Source: Bradyrhizobium sp. 21
GTDB lineage: Bacteria; Pseudomonadota; Alphaproteobacteria; Rhizobiales; Xanthobacteraceae
Length of the DNA: 54,178 bases
NCBI RefSeq assembly: GCF_023073335.1
Contig: NZ_JADPJG010000035.1
Location: forward strand, 253,665-307,842
Reading direction: 5' to 3'
The notes under the pieces are model-generated. The model saw only the letters and a program-made list of their open reading frames with translations. It ran no database searches and was not told the DNA's origin. Positions 23,829 through 33,530 of the stretch are shown piece by piece. Position numbers and translations under genes: made by a program. Position 1 is the stretch's first letter. Each line of letters begins with the position of its first letter.

Positions 23829-24551
23829 CTACGCGCTCGCCGCGATATCTGCGGACTGAATTCGCTTCACGCCGGCCTTGGCCATATCGGCCCAGGCTTT
23901 TGCGAGCGAGCCCTGATTGTCGATGCCGCGGCAGGCGTCTTCCACCACATAGACCTCGAAGCCCGCCTTGCGCGCGTCGAGCGCGGTCCAGGCGACGCAA
24001 AAATCCGTCGCCAGCCCCGCGACGAAGACGCGCTTGATCTTGCGCGCCTTCAGATAGCCGGCAAGGCCGGTCGAGGTCTTGCCGTCAGCTTCGAGGAAGG
24101 CCGAATAGCTGTCGACGTCCTTGTGAAAGCCCTTGCGGATGACGATCTCGGCGTGCGGGATCGCAAGGTCCTTCGACAGCGCCGCGCCATCGGTGCCCTG
24201 CACGCAATGGTCGGGCCACAGCACCTGCTTGCCGTAGGGCAGGTCGACGGTCTCGAACGGTTTCTTGCCGGAGTGGACTGACGCAAACGAAACGTGGCCG
24301 GGCGTATGCCAGTCCTGCGTCATCACCACGTTCGAAAATGCCTTGGCCATCTTGTTGATGACCGGCACCACCTGCTCGCCTTCCTTCACGGCGAGGCTGC
24401 CGCCCGGCAGGAAGCAGTTCTGCACGTCGATCACGAGCAGCGCGGACGCATCGTCCGGCTTGATCGATGCCGCCGCAAAGAGTGGGGTTGGAGCGATCGC
24501 CGCGAGCGCCGTCGTCGCAAGCGCCGCCAAAATGTATCGCCGATCCAGCAT
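23829..24551 (-). CDS. pncA: Nicotinamidase (PncA/isochorismatase-hydrolase family) with export signal
   Basis: Cysteine hydrolase that deamidates nicotinamide to nicotinate in NAD salvage. In this 240-residue protein the catalytic triad is Asp42 (VIDVQNCF), Lys140 (IRKGF) and Cys185 (ATDFC), and the metal site is Asp80, His82, His86 (QDWHTPGH), all as in PncA. The unusual part is the N-terminus: residues 1-28 form a signal peptide (RRYILAALATTALAAIAPTP, then FAAA), which predicts a periplasmic enzyme, whereas the E. coli enzyme is cytoplasmic. It is convergent with grpE, eight bases away. Confidence 0.9.
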   Translation of the reverse strand: MLDRRYILAALATTALAAIAPTPLFAAASIKPDDASALLVIDVQNCFLPGGSLAVKEGEQVVPVINKMAKAFSNVVMTQDWHTPGHVSFASVHSGKKPFETVDLPYGKQVLWPDHCVQGTDGAALSKDLAIPHAEIVIRKGFHKDVDSYSAFLEADGKTSTGLAGYLKARKIKRVFVAGLATDFCVAWTALDARKAGFEVYVVEDACRGIDNQGSLAKAWADMAKAGVKRIQSADIAASA

Positions 24552-24647
24552 CGTTCGCCTCCCTCCAGATTGAACGGGGGAGAGCCTAGTTCCGCCAGTG
24601 TACGAACAGAAGCCCGAAAATGCAGCCGGTTCTGTCCAGCGCTTGGG

Positions 24648-25589
24648 CTAGCCCTTTGGCTGGATGCCGTCGCGGACCGCGCGGAAGCGGGTAAAGGCCG
24701 TGGGCCATTGGTCGCGCGGGGCGCTGGCGATGATACGTAGCGAGGCGCCACCGCCGCTGAAGCGGATCCACTGCACCACGGTCACCGCCGTCTTGTCCTT
24801 GCCGCTGATGCCGTCGATCCGGGTCTCGAAACCCTGCTGGCCGTTGATGCGGATCGGCTCGGACATGGTGACGCGCGACTCGCGCACGCCGGGAATCTGG
24901 AGCGCCGCCTCCTGGGCGAAGCGGGCGCGGTCGTCGGCGGCTTGCGGGGTGGCGCCGATCACGCCGAGGATCATGAACGGCTTCGATTCATAGCCTGTGC
25001 TCTCGTCGCCGTCGGCCAGGATGATGCTTGAGCCCGGCGCCAGCATGCGGACGTCCTTGAAATCGGCGAGATCGGTGATTTTGAACGGCATCAGCGCGAT
25101 CTGCTCGTCGGCCGAGACCTGCTTGCGGGTGACGACGCTGGCAAACATCTGCCGCACCGCTTCGTCGGTGTGGATCTTGGTCGCATTCTCCGGGATCTGC
25201 ACCGCGACATAGCCGGAGAATCCGGCGCCCGGCACGATCATCGAATAGCGCCTCACCGGGGTATCGCCGGCCTTGCCGCTTTCGGTGGTGAAGTAGGCGA
25301 GGCCCGCGGGCGTCTCGATCTTGTCCTGCTTGACGCCGTTGGCTCCGGCCGGATTGGAATTGAAGGCGCTCACGACCTCGCCATAGGCCGCCGGCGGCAG
25401 CTCGGTGATCAGCACCTTGACGTTGCCGTCCTCGCTCTCGAAGCCGGGAAAGGTCTTGGCCGTGCTCAGCCCGACCAGCGGCACCATGCCGAGGCGCAAG
25501 CCCGGCGGGAAAACGGCGTCGGCAGCCAGGGCCGGAAGCGTGGAGGCGACGAGGAGGGCGAGCGCGGCGAGGGGGCGGATCAGCTTCAT
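24648..25589 (-). CDS. Exported hypothetical protein
   Basis: I do not recognise a characterised family. The 313-residue protein starts with a good signal peptide (MKLIRPLAALALLVASTLPALA, cleavage after ALA) and appears to be a soluble periplasmic protein with two similar-sized domains. Its second half contains INGQQGFETRIDGISG and VVQWIRFSGG, resembling PsbP/LpqN-like or DUF1795-like beta-sheet proteins, but I cannot assign it firmly. It lies 96 bases upstream of pncA in the same direction. Confidence 0.75.
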   Translation of the reverse strand: MKLIRPLAALALLVASTLPALAADAVFPPGLRLGMVPLVGLSTAKTFPGFESEDGNVKVLITELPPAAYGEVVSAFNSNPAGANGVKQDKIETPAGLAYFTTESGKAGDTPVRRYSMIVPGAGFSGYVAVQIPENATKIHTDEAVRQMFASVVTRKQVSADEQIALMPFKITDLADFKDVRMLAPGSSIILADGDESTGYESKPFMILGVIGATPQAADDRARFAQEAALQIPGVRESRVTMSEPIRINGQQGFETRIDGISGKDKTAVTVVQWIRFSGGGASLRIIASAPRDQWPTAFTRFRAVRDGIQPKG

Positions 25590-25985
25590 GGGCACTCTGA
25601 TTGGTTCACATTGAGGCCGTTCGATGGTCGTCCACCGGGCCGCTTTGTCGCGCGAAGCAGCCACGATGGCGGCTGTCCGGCCGTCCGCCTTTTAGCGGGT
25701 TTGGCTCGCCGGTAACAGAGCGCGCCGGATCACGGTGGCGCGGGTTGGCTGATGCCTGAACCTGTTAATAATTTCTCACCCGCAAGGGCGGTTCAGCCCG
25801 GATATGATCTTCCAAAACCCAATGTTTTCACGGCCGAAACTTGCGTTCGGTCCTTGCGGGCCCCTCCCCCCCTCCTATATGAGCGTCAACCATCGCAATA
25901 TCGCGAATGTTTGATCTTAGGGGGTTTCGGTTCGGGTGCCTCTTGGGCCCAACCAACCTGCCGCAAAAAGAAGGATATCAGGACC
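25590..25985. other. 396-bp intergenic region before dnaK
   Basis: A non-coding divergent region between the exported hypothetical gene and dnaK. The right part holds a good sigma-32-like promoter (25853-25880) and a 105-base leader. No CIRCE element and no terminator are visible. Confidence 0.5.
25853..25880 (+). promoter_or_regulatory. RpoH (sigma-32) type promoter of dnaK
   Basis: The -35 element CTTG (25853-25856) is spaced 17 bases from the -10 CCTATAT (25874-25880), close to the alphaproteobacterial heat-shock consensus CTTG-N17-CYTATNT. The C-rich spacer is a further feature of such promoters. It lies 105 bases before the dnaK ATG. Confidence 0.6.
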
Positions 25986-27887
<1,902 letters not shown>

Positions 27888-27936
27888 GCCCCGCGAGGGT
27901 GACGATGCGGACGGCTTGGACCCCATACGCGCCGAC

Positions 27937-27961
27937 GGCCTCCTCCCTCGCGGGGGAGGCC
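27937..27961 (+). terminator. Hairpin between dnaK and dnaJ
   Basis: A strong stem (GGCCTCC pairing with GGAGGCC, extendable across a T-G pair) with a five-base loop lies 50 bases after the dnaK stop. There is no T-run, so it may be an attenuator or an mRNA-stabilising processing site that sets the dnaK/dnaJ ratio rather than a full terminator. Confidence 0.5.
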
Positions 27962-28147
27962 ATCGTGTCGGGTCGCACGGGCCAAGACGCTGTTGGAATC
28001 GGCCCCGTTACGATCGATCAATTCCCAGCCGCTATGCTGAACGCCGCCATGCGGCCCTCTGCCGCAAGGCGGAGGAGCGCTTATATCGTCACGTGCCGAC
28101 GTCGTTTCGCTCCGATTTGAATCGCGATTGGATAGACCGAGCTCATC

Positions 28148-29281
28148 ATGTCCACGTCCACCAAGCGCTGCTATTACGAAACCCTCGAAGTCGAACGCGG
28201 TGCCGACGATTCCGTCCTGAAATCGTCCTTCCGCAAGCTGGCAATGAAGTTTCATCCGGATCGCAATCCCGGGGACGACACCAGCGAAATCAAGTTCAAG
28301 GAAATCAACGAGGCCTACGAGGTCCTGAAGGACAAGGACAAGCGCGCCGCCTATGACCGTTTCGGCCATGCCGCCTTCGAGCAGGGCGGTCCTGGCGGCG
28401 GTGCCGGTTTCGGCGCGGGCTTCGCCTCCTCTTTCTCTGACATTTTCGAAGATTTGTTCGGCATGGCCGGACAGCGCGGCCGCGGCGGCCGCGAGCGCGG
28501 CGCCGACCTGCGCTACAACATGGAAATCACGCTCGAGGAAGCTTTTGGCGGCAAAACCGCGCAGATCGAGATCCCGGTCTCGGTCACCTGCGAGGCCTGT
28601 TCGGGCATCGGCGCCAAGGCCGGCACCAAGCCGAAGACCTGCTCGACCTGCGGCGGCGCCGGACGCGTACGGCAGTCGCAGGGCTTCTTCACGCTGGAGC
28701 GCACTTGCCCGGGCTGTCAGGGCCGCGGCCAGATGATCGAGGACGCCTGCCCCTCCTGCTCGGGCCAGGGCCGGGTAACGCGCGAACGCAATCTCTCGGT
28801 CAACATTCCCCCGGGCGTCGAGGACGGCACCAGGATCAGGCTCGCCGGCGAAGGCGAAGCCGGGGTCCGCGGCGGCCCGCCCGGTGACCTCTACATCTTC
28901 CTGTCGCTGGCTCAGCACCAGTTCTTCCAGCGCGACGGCGCCGATCTGCATTGCCGAGTGCCGATCTCGATGGTGACGGCGGCGCTCGGCGGCGAATTCG
29001 AGGTGCCGACGATCGAGAAGGGCAAGACCAAGGTGAAGGTCCCCGCCGGGACCCAGTCGAGCCGTCGATTCCGCATTGCGTCAAAAGGCATGCCGGTGCT
29101 GCGCTCGCGCCAGATGGGCGACATGTACGTTCAGGTCGTGGTCGAGACCCCGCAAAATCTCACCAAGAAGCAGCAGGAATTGCTGGCTGAGTTCGAAAAG
29201 CTCTCCTCCGGCAACACCCAGCCGGAATCCGAGGGCTTCTTCACCAAGGTCAAGGATTTCTTCGGTAATCGGGCGAATTGA
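28148..29281 (+). CDS. dnaJ: Chaperone protein DnaJ (Hsp40)
   Basis: Type I J-protein that delivers substrates to DnaK and stimulates its ATPase. The 377-residue protein has the J domain with HPD in KFHPDRNPG (about residue 37), a Gly/Phe-rich linker (GGPGGGAGFGAGF), four CxxCxGxG zinc repeats (CEACSGIG, CSTCGGAG, CPGCQGRG, CPSCSGQG; about 146-217) and the two-part C-terminal peptide-binding domain. All features are complete. Confidence 0.98.
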   Translation: MSTSTKRCYYETLEVERGADDSVLKSSFRKLAMKFHPDRNPGDDTSEIKFKEINEAYEVLKDKDKRAAYDRFGHAAFEQGGPGGGAGFGAGFASSFSDIFEDLFGMAGQRGRGGRERGADLRYNMEITLEEAFGGKTAQIEIPVSVTCEACSGIGAKAGTKPKTCSTCGGAGRVRQSQGFFTLERTCPGCQGRGQMIEDACPSCSGQGRVTRERNLSVNIPPGVEDGTRIRLAGEGEAGVRGGPPGDLYIFLSLAQHQFFQRDGADLHCRVPISMVTAALGGEFEVPTIEKGKTKVKVPAGTQSSRRFRIASKGMPVLRSRQMGDMYVQVVVETPQNLTKKQQELLAEFEKLSSGNTQPESEGFFTKVKDFFGNRAN

Positions 29282-29369
29282 CCCGGCTTGACCATACCGC
29301 CTTCGGCCTATACCTCTTTGTGACCATTTTCTGACACGCCGCGGTCACGCGGTCCCGTCCGGTCCAGAC

Positions 29370-29969
29370 ATGCCATTGCCATCGTCCGCGCGTGCGTTGA
29401 AGAAGCCCCGTCTCGATGACGAGGTGCGCTTTCTCAGATCGTGGATCGAAAAGCCCCTCCACATGGGCGCGGTGATGCCATCGGGCAAGCTGCTGGCCCG
29501 GACCATGGCCCATTACGTCGATATCGACTCGGACGCGCCGGTGGTCGAGCTCGGACCCGGCACTGGTGCCATCACTTCGGCGCTGGTCGAGCGCGGCGTC
29601 GACCAGAAGCGCCTCGTCCTCGTCGAATACAATCCCGGCTTCTGCGCCCTGCTGCGCGACCGCTATCCGCAGGCCAAGGTGGTGCAGGGCGATGCCTACC
29701 GCCTGCGCGACACGCTCTGGAACGTCTTGAGCGCGCCGGCCTCCGCCGTCGTCTCCGGCCTGCCGCTGGTCACAAAGCCGATGCTGACGCGGCTGCGGCT
29801 GATCCGCGACGCCTTCACGGCGCTGGCGCCCGGCGCGCCCTTTGTCCAGTTCACCTATGCGGTGGTGCCGCCGATTCCGAAATCGCTGCCCGGCGTGTCC
29901 ACAGAGGCCTCGGAACGGATCTGGATGAACCTTCCGCCGGCCCGCGTCTGGGTGTATCGCAAGCACTAA
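29370..29969 (+). CDS. pmtA: PmtA-like phospholipid N-methyltransferase (class I SAM)
   Basis: A 199-residue class I SAM-dependent methyltransferase resembling the Sinorhizobium-type phosphatidylethanolamine N-methyltransferases that make phosphatidylcholine. Seen here are FLRSWIEKPLHMGAVMPSGKLLAR at the N-terminus, motif I VVELGPGTG (about residues 58-66), and motif II LVEYN with the acidic residue that binds SAM ribose. Bradyrhizobium carries several such enzymes, so the exact substrate (PE or a methylated intermediate) is not certain, and rRNA dimethyladenosine transferases share part of this pattern. It lies 88 bases after dnaJ on the same strand. Confidence 0.72.
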   Translation: MPLPSSARALKKPRLDDEVRFLRSWIEKPLHMGAVMPSGKLLARTMAHYVDIDSDAPVVELGPGTGAITSALVERGVDQKRLVLVEYNPGFCALLRDRYPQAKVVQGDAYRLRDTLWNVLSAPASAVVSGLPLVTKPMLTRLRLIRDAFTALAPGAPFVQFTYAVVPPIPKSLPGVSTEASERIWMNLPPARVWVYRKH

Positions 29970-30025
29970 TCCCGCCGGCATTCCCCTTTGCGCGGCGGCC
30001 GGTTTCGCCGAACGCATGGAAGCGG

Positions 30026-30604
30026 ATGTCCGCACCCAAAATCCTGATCATTCCCGGCTCGCTGCGCACCGGCTCGCACAATGCGAAGCTGGCGGCGGTC
30101 GCGGCCCATGAATTCGCCCAGACCGGCGTCGACATCACCCGCATCTCGCTCGCCGATTTTCCGCTGCCGATCTATGACGGCGATCTTCAGGCCAAGTCGG
30201 GTGTGCCCAAGCACGCAATCAATCTCAAGCGCATGATCGGCGCGCATCATGGCGTGCTGATCGTCTCGCCCGAATACAATGCCTCGGTGCCGCCGCTGCT
30301 GAAGAACGCGATCGACTGGGTTAGCCGCGTGCATGAGCTGCACGAACCGCGCGGCGAGGTGTTCCGCAACCGTGCCTTCGCGCTCGCCGGCGCCTCGCAA
30401 AGCCGGCTCGGCGCGGCCCGCGCGCTGCAGGCGTTGCGGCTGATCCTGACCTCCTGCCACGCCAATGTGATTGCCAGCCAGCTCACGCTCGCCTTTGCCG
30501 ATCAGGCCTATGACGATATGGACAGGCTGAAGAACGAGGGCGACACCGCCGCCTTGAAGGAGATGGTGCGGCAGTTGATCGACATTTCCCAACGCATGAT
30601 GTGA
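30026..30604 (+). CDS. NAD(P)H-dependent FMN reductase family protein
   Basis: A 192-residue flavodoxin-like NADPH-FMN reductase. The flavin phosphate loop PGSLRTGSHN (about residues 9-18) and the SPEYN segment with following NAIDWVSR (about 84-100) are the family motifs. Relatives include ChrR/YieF-type quinone reductases, so it may reduce quinones or metal oxyanions, but the substrate is unknown. It ends six bases before pyrF, so it is likely cotranscribed with it. Confidence 0.9.
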   Translation: MSAPKILIIPGSLRTGSHNAKLAAVAAHEFAQTGVDITRISLADFPLPIYDGDLQAKSGVPKHAINLKRMIGAHHGVLIVSPEYNASVPPLLKNAIDWVSRVHELHEPRGEVFRNRAFALAGASQSRLGAARALQALRLILTSCHANVIASQLTLAFADQAYDDMDRLKNEGDTAALKEMVRQLIDISQRMM

Positions 30605-30610
30605 GGTGAC

Positions 30611-31321
30611 ATGACGCCAGCCGAGATCGCCCCGAAAGACCGCTTGATCGTCGCGCTCGATCTGCCCAGCGTTGATGCCGCGGAAGCGATGGTCAACCGG
30701 CTCGGCGACAGCGTCACCTTCTACAAGATCGGCTACCGGCTCGCTTATGCCGGCGGCTTGCCGCTGGTCGGCAAGCTCGCCGACAAGGGCAAGAAGGTCT
30801 TTCTCGATCTCAAGCTGCACGACATCGGCAACACCGTGGCGCAGGGCGTCGACAGCATCACAAGGCTCGGCGCGACCTTCCTCACCGTGCACGCTTATCC
30901 GCAGACCATGAAGGGTGCCGTCGAAGGCCGCGGCAGCTCCAGCCTGAAGATTCTCGCCGTCACGGTGCTGACCTCCTACAACGAGGACGATCTGCACGCG
31001 GCAGGCTTCCGGCTCGGCGTCTCCGAGCTCGTCGAAGCGCGCGCGCAGCAGGCGCAGGTGCTCGGCGTCGACGGGCTCGTCTGCTCGCCGGAAGAGGTCG
31101 GAGCCCTGCGCAAGATCGTCGGCCACCAGATGAGCCTCGTCACCCCCGGCATCCGGCCGGCAGGTGCGGCGACCGGTGACCAGAAGCGCATCATGACGCC
31201 GGGACGTGCAATCGCGGCTGGTGCCGATTATCTCGTCGTCGGACGGCCGGTGGTCGAAGCCGCCGACCCCAAGGCGATTGCGGACGCCATCCAGGCCGAG
31301 ATCGCGCAGGCGCTGGGCTGA
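30611..31321 (+). CDS. pyrF: Orotidine 5'-phosphate decarboxylase
   Basis: Decarboxylates OMP to UMP, the final step of de novo pyrimidine synthesis. In this 236-residue barrel the catalytic array is in FLDLKLHDIGNTV, with Asp66, Lys68 and Asp71. The phosphate-binding VTPGIRP and VVGRPV segments are present. An AGGTGAC ribosome site precedes the ATG. The gene is followed 22 bases later by a DUF1330 gene, an order found in other rhizobia. Confidence 0.97.
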   Translation: MTPAEIAPKDRLIVALDLPSVDAAEAMVNRLGDSVTFYKIGYRLAYAGGLPLVGKLADKGKKVFLDLKLHDIGNTVAQGVDSITRLGATFLTVHAYPQTMKGAVEGRGSSSLKILAVTVLTSYNEDDLHAAGFRLGVSELVEARAQQAQVLGVDGLVCSPEEVGALRKIVGHQMSLVTPGIRPAGAATGDQKRIMTPGRAIAAGADYLVVGRPVVEAADPKAIADAIQAEIAQALG

Positions 31322-31343
31322 ACAACCACCAGGGAGAAGAACA

Positions 31344-31655
31344 ATGGCAAAGGGCTACTGGATCGGACGCGTCGACGTGAGCAGTGACGAGGGCTACAAG
31401 CCCTATGCCGTCGCCAACGGTCCGATCTTCAAGAAGTGGGGCGGCCGCTTCGTCGTCCGCGCCGGCAAGTTCACCACCGTCGAAGGCGCCAGCCGCACCC
31501 GCAACGTCGTGATCGAATTCCCGGACTATGAGACCGCGATCGCCTGCTACAACTCGCCGGAATACCAGGCCAACATCAAGGTGCGCCAGCCGCACTCCGT
31601 CGCCGACCTCATCATCATCGAGGGTTATGACGGCCCGCAACCGTCAGACGGCTGA
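31344..31655 (+). CDS. DUF1330 family protein
   Basis: A 103-residue member of the DUF1330 (dimeric alpha-beta barrel) family: MAKGYWIGRVDV, YKPYAVANGPIFKKWGGRFVVRAG, then RNVVIEFPDYETAIACYNSPEYQ. The family function is unknown; a ligand-binding or monooxygenase-like role is only suggested by the fold. An AGGGAGAAG ribosome site precedes the start. Cotranscribed with pyrF by spacing. Confidence 0.9.
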   Translation: MAKGYWIGRVDVSSDEGYKPYAVANGPIFKKWGGRFVVRAGKFTTVEGASRTRNVVIEFPDYETAIACYNSPEYQANIKVRQPHSVADLIIIEGYDGPQPSDG

Positions 31656-31672
31656 GGCGGTATCTGCGCGCG

Positions 31673-31717
31673 CCTCGTCCTTCGAGACGACCGCTCTGCG
31701 GTCTCCTCAGGATGAGG
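31673..31717. repeat. Dispersed palindromic repeat, first copy
   Basis: A 45-base palindromic element starting CCTCGTCCTTCGAGACG and ending CTCAGGATGAGG. I recognise this type from Bradyrhizobium genomes, where it is common between genes. The centre carries a second small stem (ACCGC-TCTGCGGT). Confidence 0.8.
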
Positions 31718-31762
31718 CTAAGCAGCATCAGCACCCGTTGAATTAGCTGCCACGTACTCCGA

Positions 31763-31806
31763 CCTCATCCTGAGGGCCCGCCGTAGGCGGGCGTCTCGAA
31801 GGATGG
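31763..31806. repeat. Dispersed palindromic repeat, second copy in opposite orientation
   Basis: Related to the element at 31673-31717 but reversed: it starts CCTCATCCTGAGG, has a central GCCCGCC-GTA-GGCGGGC stem and ends GTCTCGAAGGATGG. The two copies face each other across 45 bases, so the RNA from the DUF1330-dapB gap could fold into one long stem. Confidence 0.8.
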
Positions 31807-31902
31807 GGCCGCGGGCGAGCGATCCGCCGCGTTTCACTTCGCGACCCCCTCGGTTGCCGGAACTGCCTCCCGCCGCTACAACGCACCTGAGAGGATCACA
31901 CC

Positions 31903-32718
31903 ATGTCCGACATGCGCTTGATTGTTGCTGGAGCCGGCGGCCGGATGGGCCGGGCGCTGACGCGGGCGATTGCCGAGACCAAAGGCGCGGTGCTGGCCGG
32001 CGCGCTGGAGGCGCCGGGCTCGGAGCTGCTCGGCAAGGATGCCGGCGTGCTCGCAGGCCTGCCGGCCAACGGCATCAAGCTCTCCGGCGATCTATGGGCG
32101 ATGTCGAAGGACGCTGACGGCATTCTGGATTTCACCGTGCCCGCGGCGACCCTCGCCAATGTCGCGATCGCCGCCGAGCGCGGTCTCGTGCACGTGGTCG
32201 GAACGACCGGGCTGTCAGGCTCCGACAACGCCGTGATCAAGAGCGTCACCAACCGCGCGGTGGTGGTGCAGTCCGGCAATATGAGTCTGGGCGTCAATCT
32301 GCTCGCCGCCGTGGTCAAGCGCGTCGCCAAGGCGCTCGACGAGAGCTTCGACATCGAGATCGTCGAGACCCATCACCGCATGAAGATCGACGCGCCCTCG
32401 GGCACCGCCCTGATGCTGGGCCAGGCCGCAGCCAGCGGCCGCGGCATCGCGCTCGACGAGCATGCAGACCGCGGTCGCGACGGCATCACCGGCGCGCGCA
32501 AGCCCGGCGACATCGGCTTTGCGTCGTTGCGCGGCGGCACCGCCGCCGGCGATCACACCGTGAGCTTCCTCGGTCCGTTCGAGCGCCTGACGCTGTCACA
32601 CCACGCCGAGGATCGCATGCTGTTCGCCCACGGCGCGCTGAAAGCGGCACTGTGGGCGCATGGCAAGAAGCCGGGGCACTACTCCATGGCCGATGTGCTC
32701 GGCCTCGCTGATCTCTGA
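31903..32718 (+). CDS. dapB: 4-hydroxy-tetrahydrodipicolinate reductase
   Basis: NAD(P)H-dependent reductase of the diaminopimelate/lysine pathway. The 271-residue protein has the dinucleotide-binding GAGGRMGRAL (about 8-17), the catalytic His pair in VETHHRMKIDAPSGTAL, and the C-terminal GALKAALW. An AGAGGA ribosome site lies before the ATG. It is separated from the upstream DUF1330 gene by a pair of dispersed repeats and so probably has its own promoter. Confidence 0.97.
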   Translation: MSDMRLIVAGAGGRMGRALTRAIAETKGAVLAGALEAPGSELLGKDAGVLAGLPANGIKLSGDLWAMSKDADGILDFTVPAATLANVAIAAERGLVHVVGTTGLSGSDNAVIKSVTNRAVVVQSGNMSLGVNLLAAVVKRVAKALDESFDIEIVETHHRMKIDAPSGTALMLGQAAASGRGIALDEHADRGRDGITGARKPGDIGFASLRGGTAAGDHTVSFLGPFERLTLSHHAEDRMLFAHGALKAALWAHGKKPGHYSMADVLGLADL

Positions 32719-32743
32719 ACGAAGCAAGCAACGGAAATAGTCA

Positions 32744-33367
32744 ATGAGCGAACGTCTTCTCGTGCTCGTGCGCCACGGCCAGAGCGAATGGAATCTGAAG
32801 AACCTGTTCACGGGTTGGAAAGACCCTGACCTCACCGAGCTTGGCGTGAAGGAGGCAACCGAAGCCGGCCGCAAGCTGAAGACGCAGGGGCTCGTGTTCG
32901 ACGTCGCCTACACCTCGGTCTTGACGCGCGCGCAGCACACGCTCGATCTCATTCTGGGCGAGCTCGACCAGAAGGGCCTGCCGACGACGAAGAACCTCGC
33001 GCTGAACGAGCGCGACTATGGCGATCTTTCCGGCCTCAACAAGGACGACGCCCGCAAGAAATGGGGCGAGGACCAAGTGCTGATCTGGCGCCGCTCCTAC
33101 GACGTGCCGCCGCCCGGCGGCGAAAGCCTGAAGGACACGCTCGCGCGTGCGCTGCCATACTACGTGCAGGAGATCCTGCCCGGCGTGCTCAACGGCAAGC
33201 GCACGCTGGTGGCCGCCCACGGCAATTCGCTGCGCGCGCTGATCATGGTGCTGGAAAAGCTGTCGCCCGAAGGCATCTTGAAGCGCGAGCTCGCCACGGG
33301 TGTGCCGATCATCTACCGGCTGAACGCGGATTCGACGGTGGCGTCGAAGCTGGATCTGGCCTCGTAA
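32744..33367 (+). CDS. gpmA: 2,3-bisphosphoglycerate-dependent phosphoglycerate mutase
   Basis: Glycolytic/gluconeogenic enzyme interconverting 2- and 3-phosphoglycerate. The 207-residue protein has the phospho-accepting His11 in LVRHGQSEWN, the ERDYGDLSGLNK segment and the second catalytic His in VAAHGNSLRAL. The family in rhizobia is about this length, shorter than the 250-residue E. coli form. It starts 25 bases after dapB, so the two are likely cotranscribed. Confidence 0.96.
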   Translation: MSERLLVLVRHGQSEWNLKNLFTGWKDPDLTELGVKEATEAGRKLKTQGLVFDVAYTSVLTRAQHTLDLILGELDQKGLPTTKNLALNERDYGDLSGLNKDDARKKWGEDQVLIWRRSYDVPPPGGESLKDTLARALPYYVQEILPGVLNGKRTLVAAHGNSLRALIMVLEKLSPEGILKRELATGVPIIYRLNADSTVASKLDLAS

Positions 33368-33385
33368 GGCAATCCAAACCTTGGT

Positions 33386-33525
33386 GTCGTCCCGGCGAAG
33401 GCCGGGACCCATAACCCCAGGGAGAAGTTTGGCGAAGACTGCAGTTGGCGTGACTTCGCTTGGGACTGGCACCGTTCGTCCCCGATAGATCACGCGGTAT
33501 GGGTCCCGGCCTTCGCCGGGACGAC
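33386..33525. repeat. Dispersed 140-bp inverted repeat element (copy 1 of 3)
   Basis: The ends are near-perfect inverted copies of GTCGTCCCGGCGAAGGCC plus GGGACCCAT, flanking an asymmetric middle (ACCCCAGG..., TTTGGCGAAGAC). Related elements lie at 49647-49773 and 52362-52494. I recognise it as a common Bradyrhizobium intergenic repeat. It fills the gap between the convergent gpmA and the Ada-type gene. Confidence 0.85.
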
Positions 33526-33530
33526 AAGAG

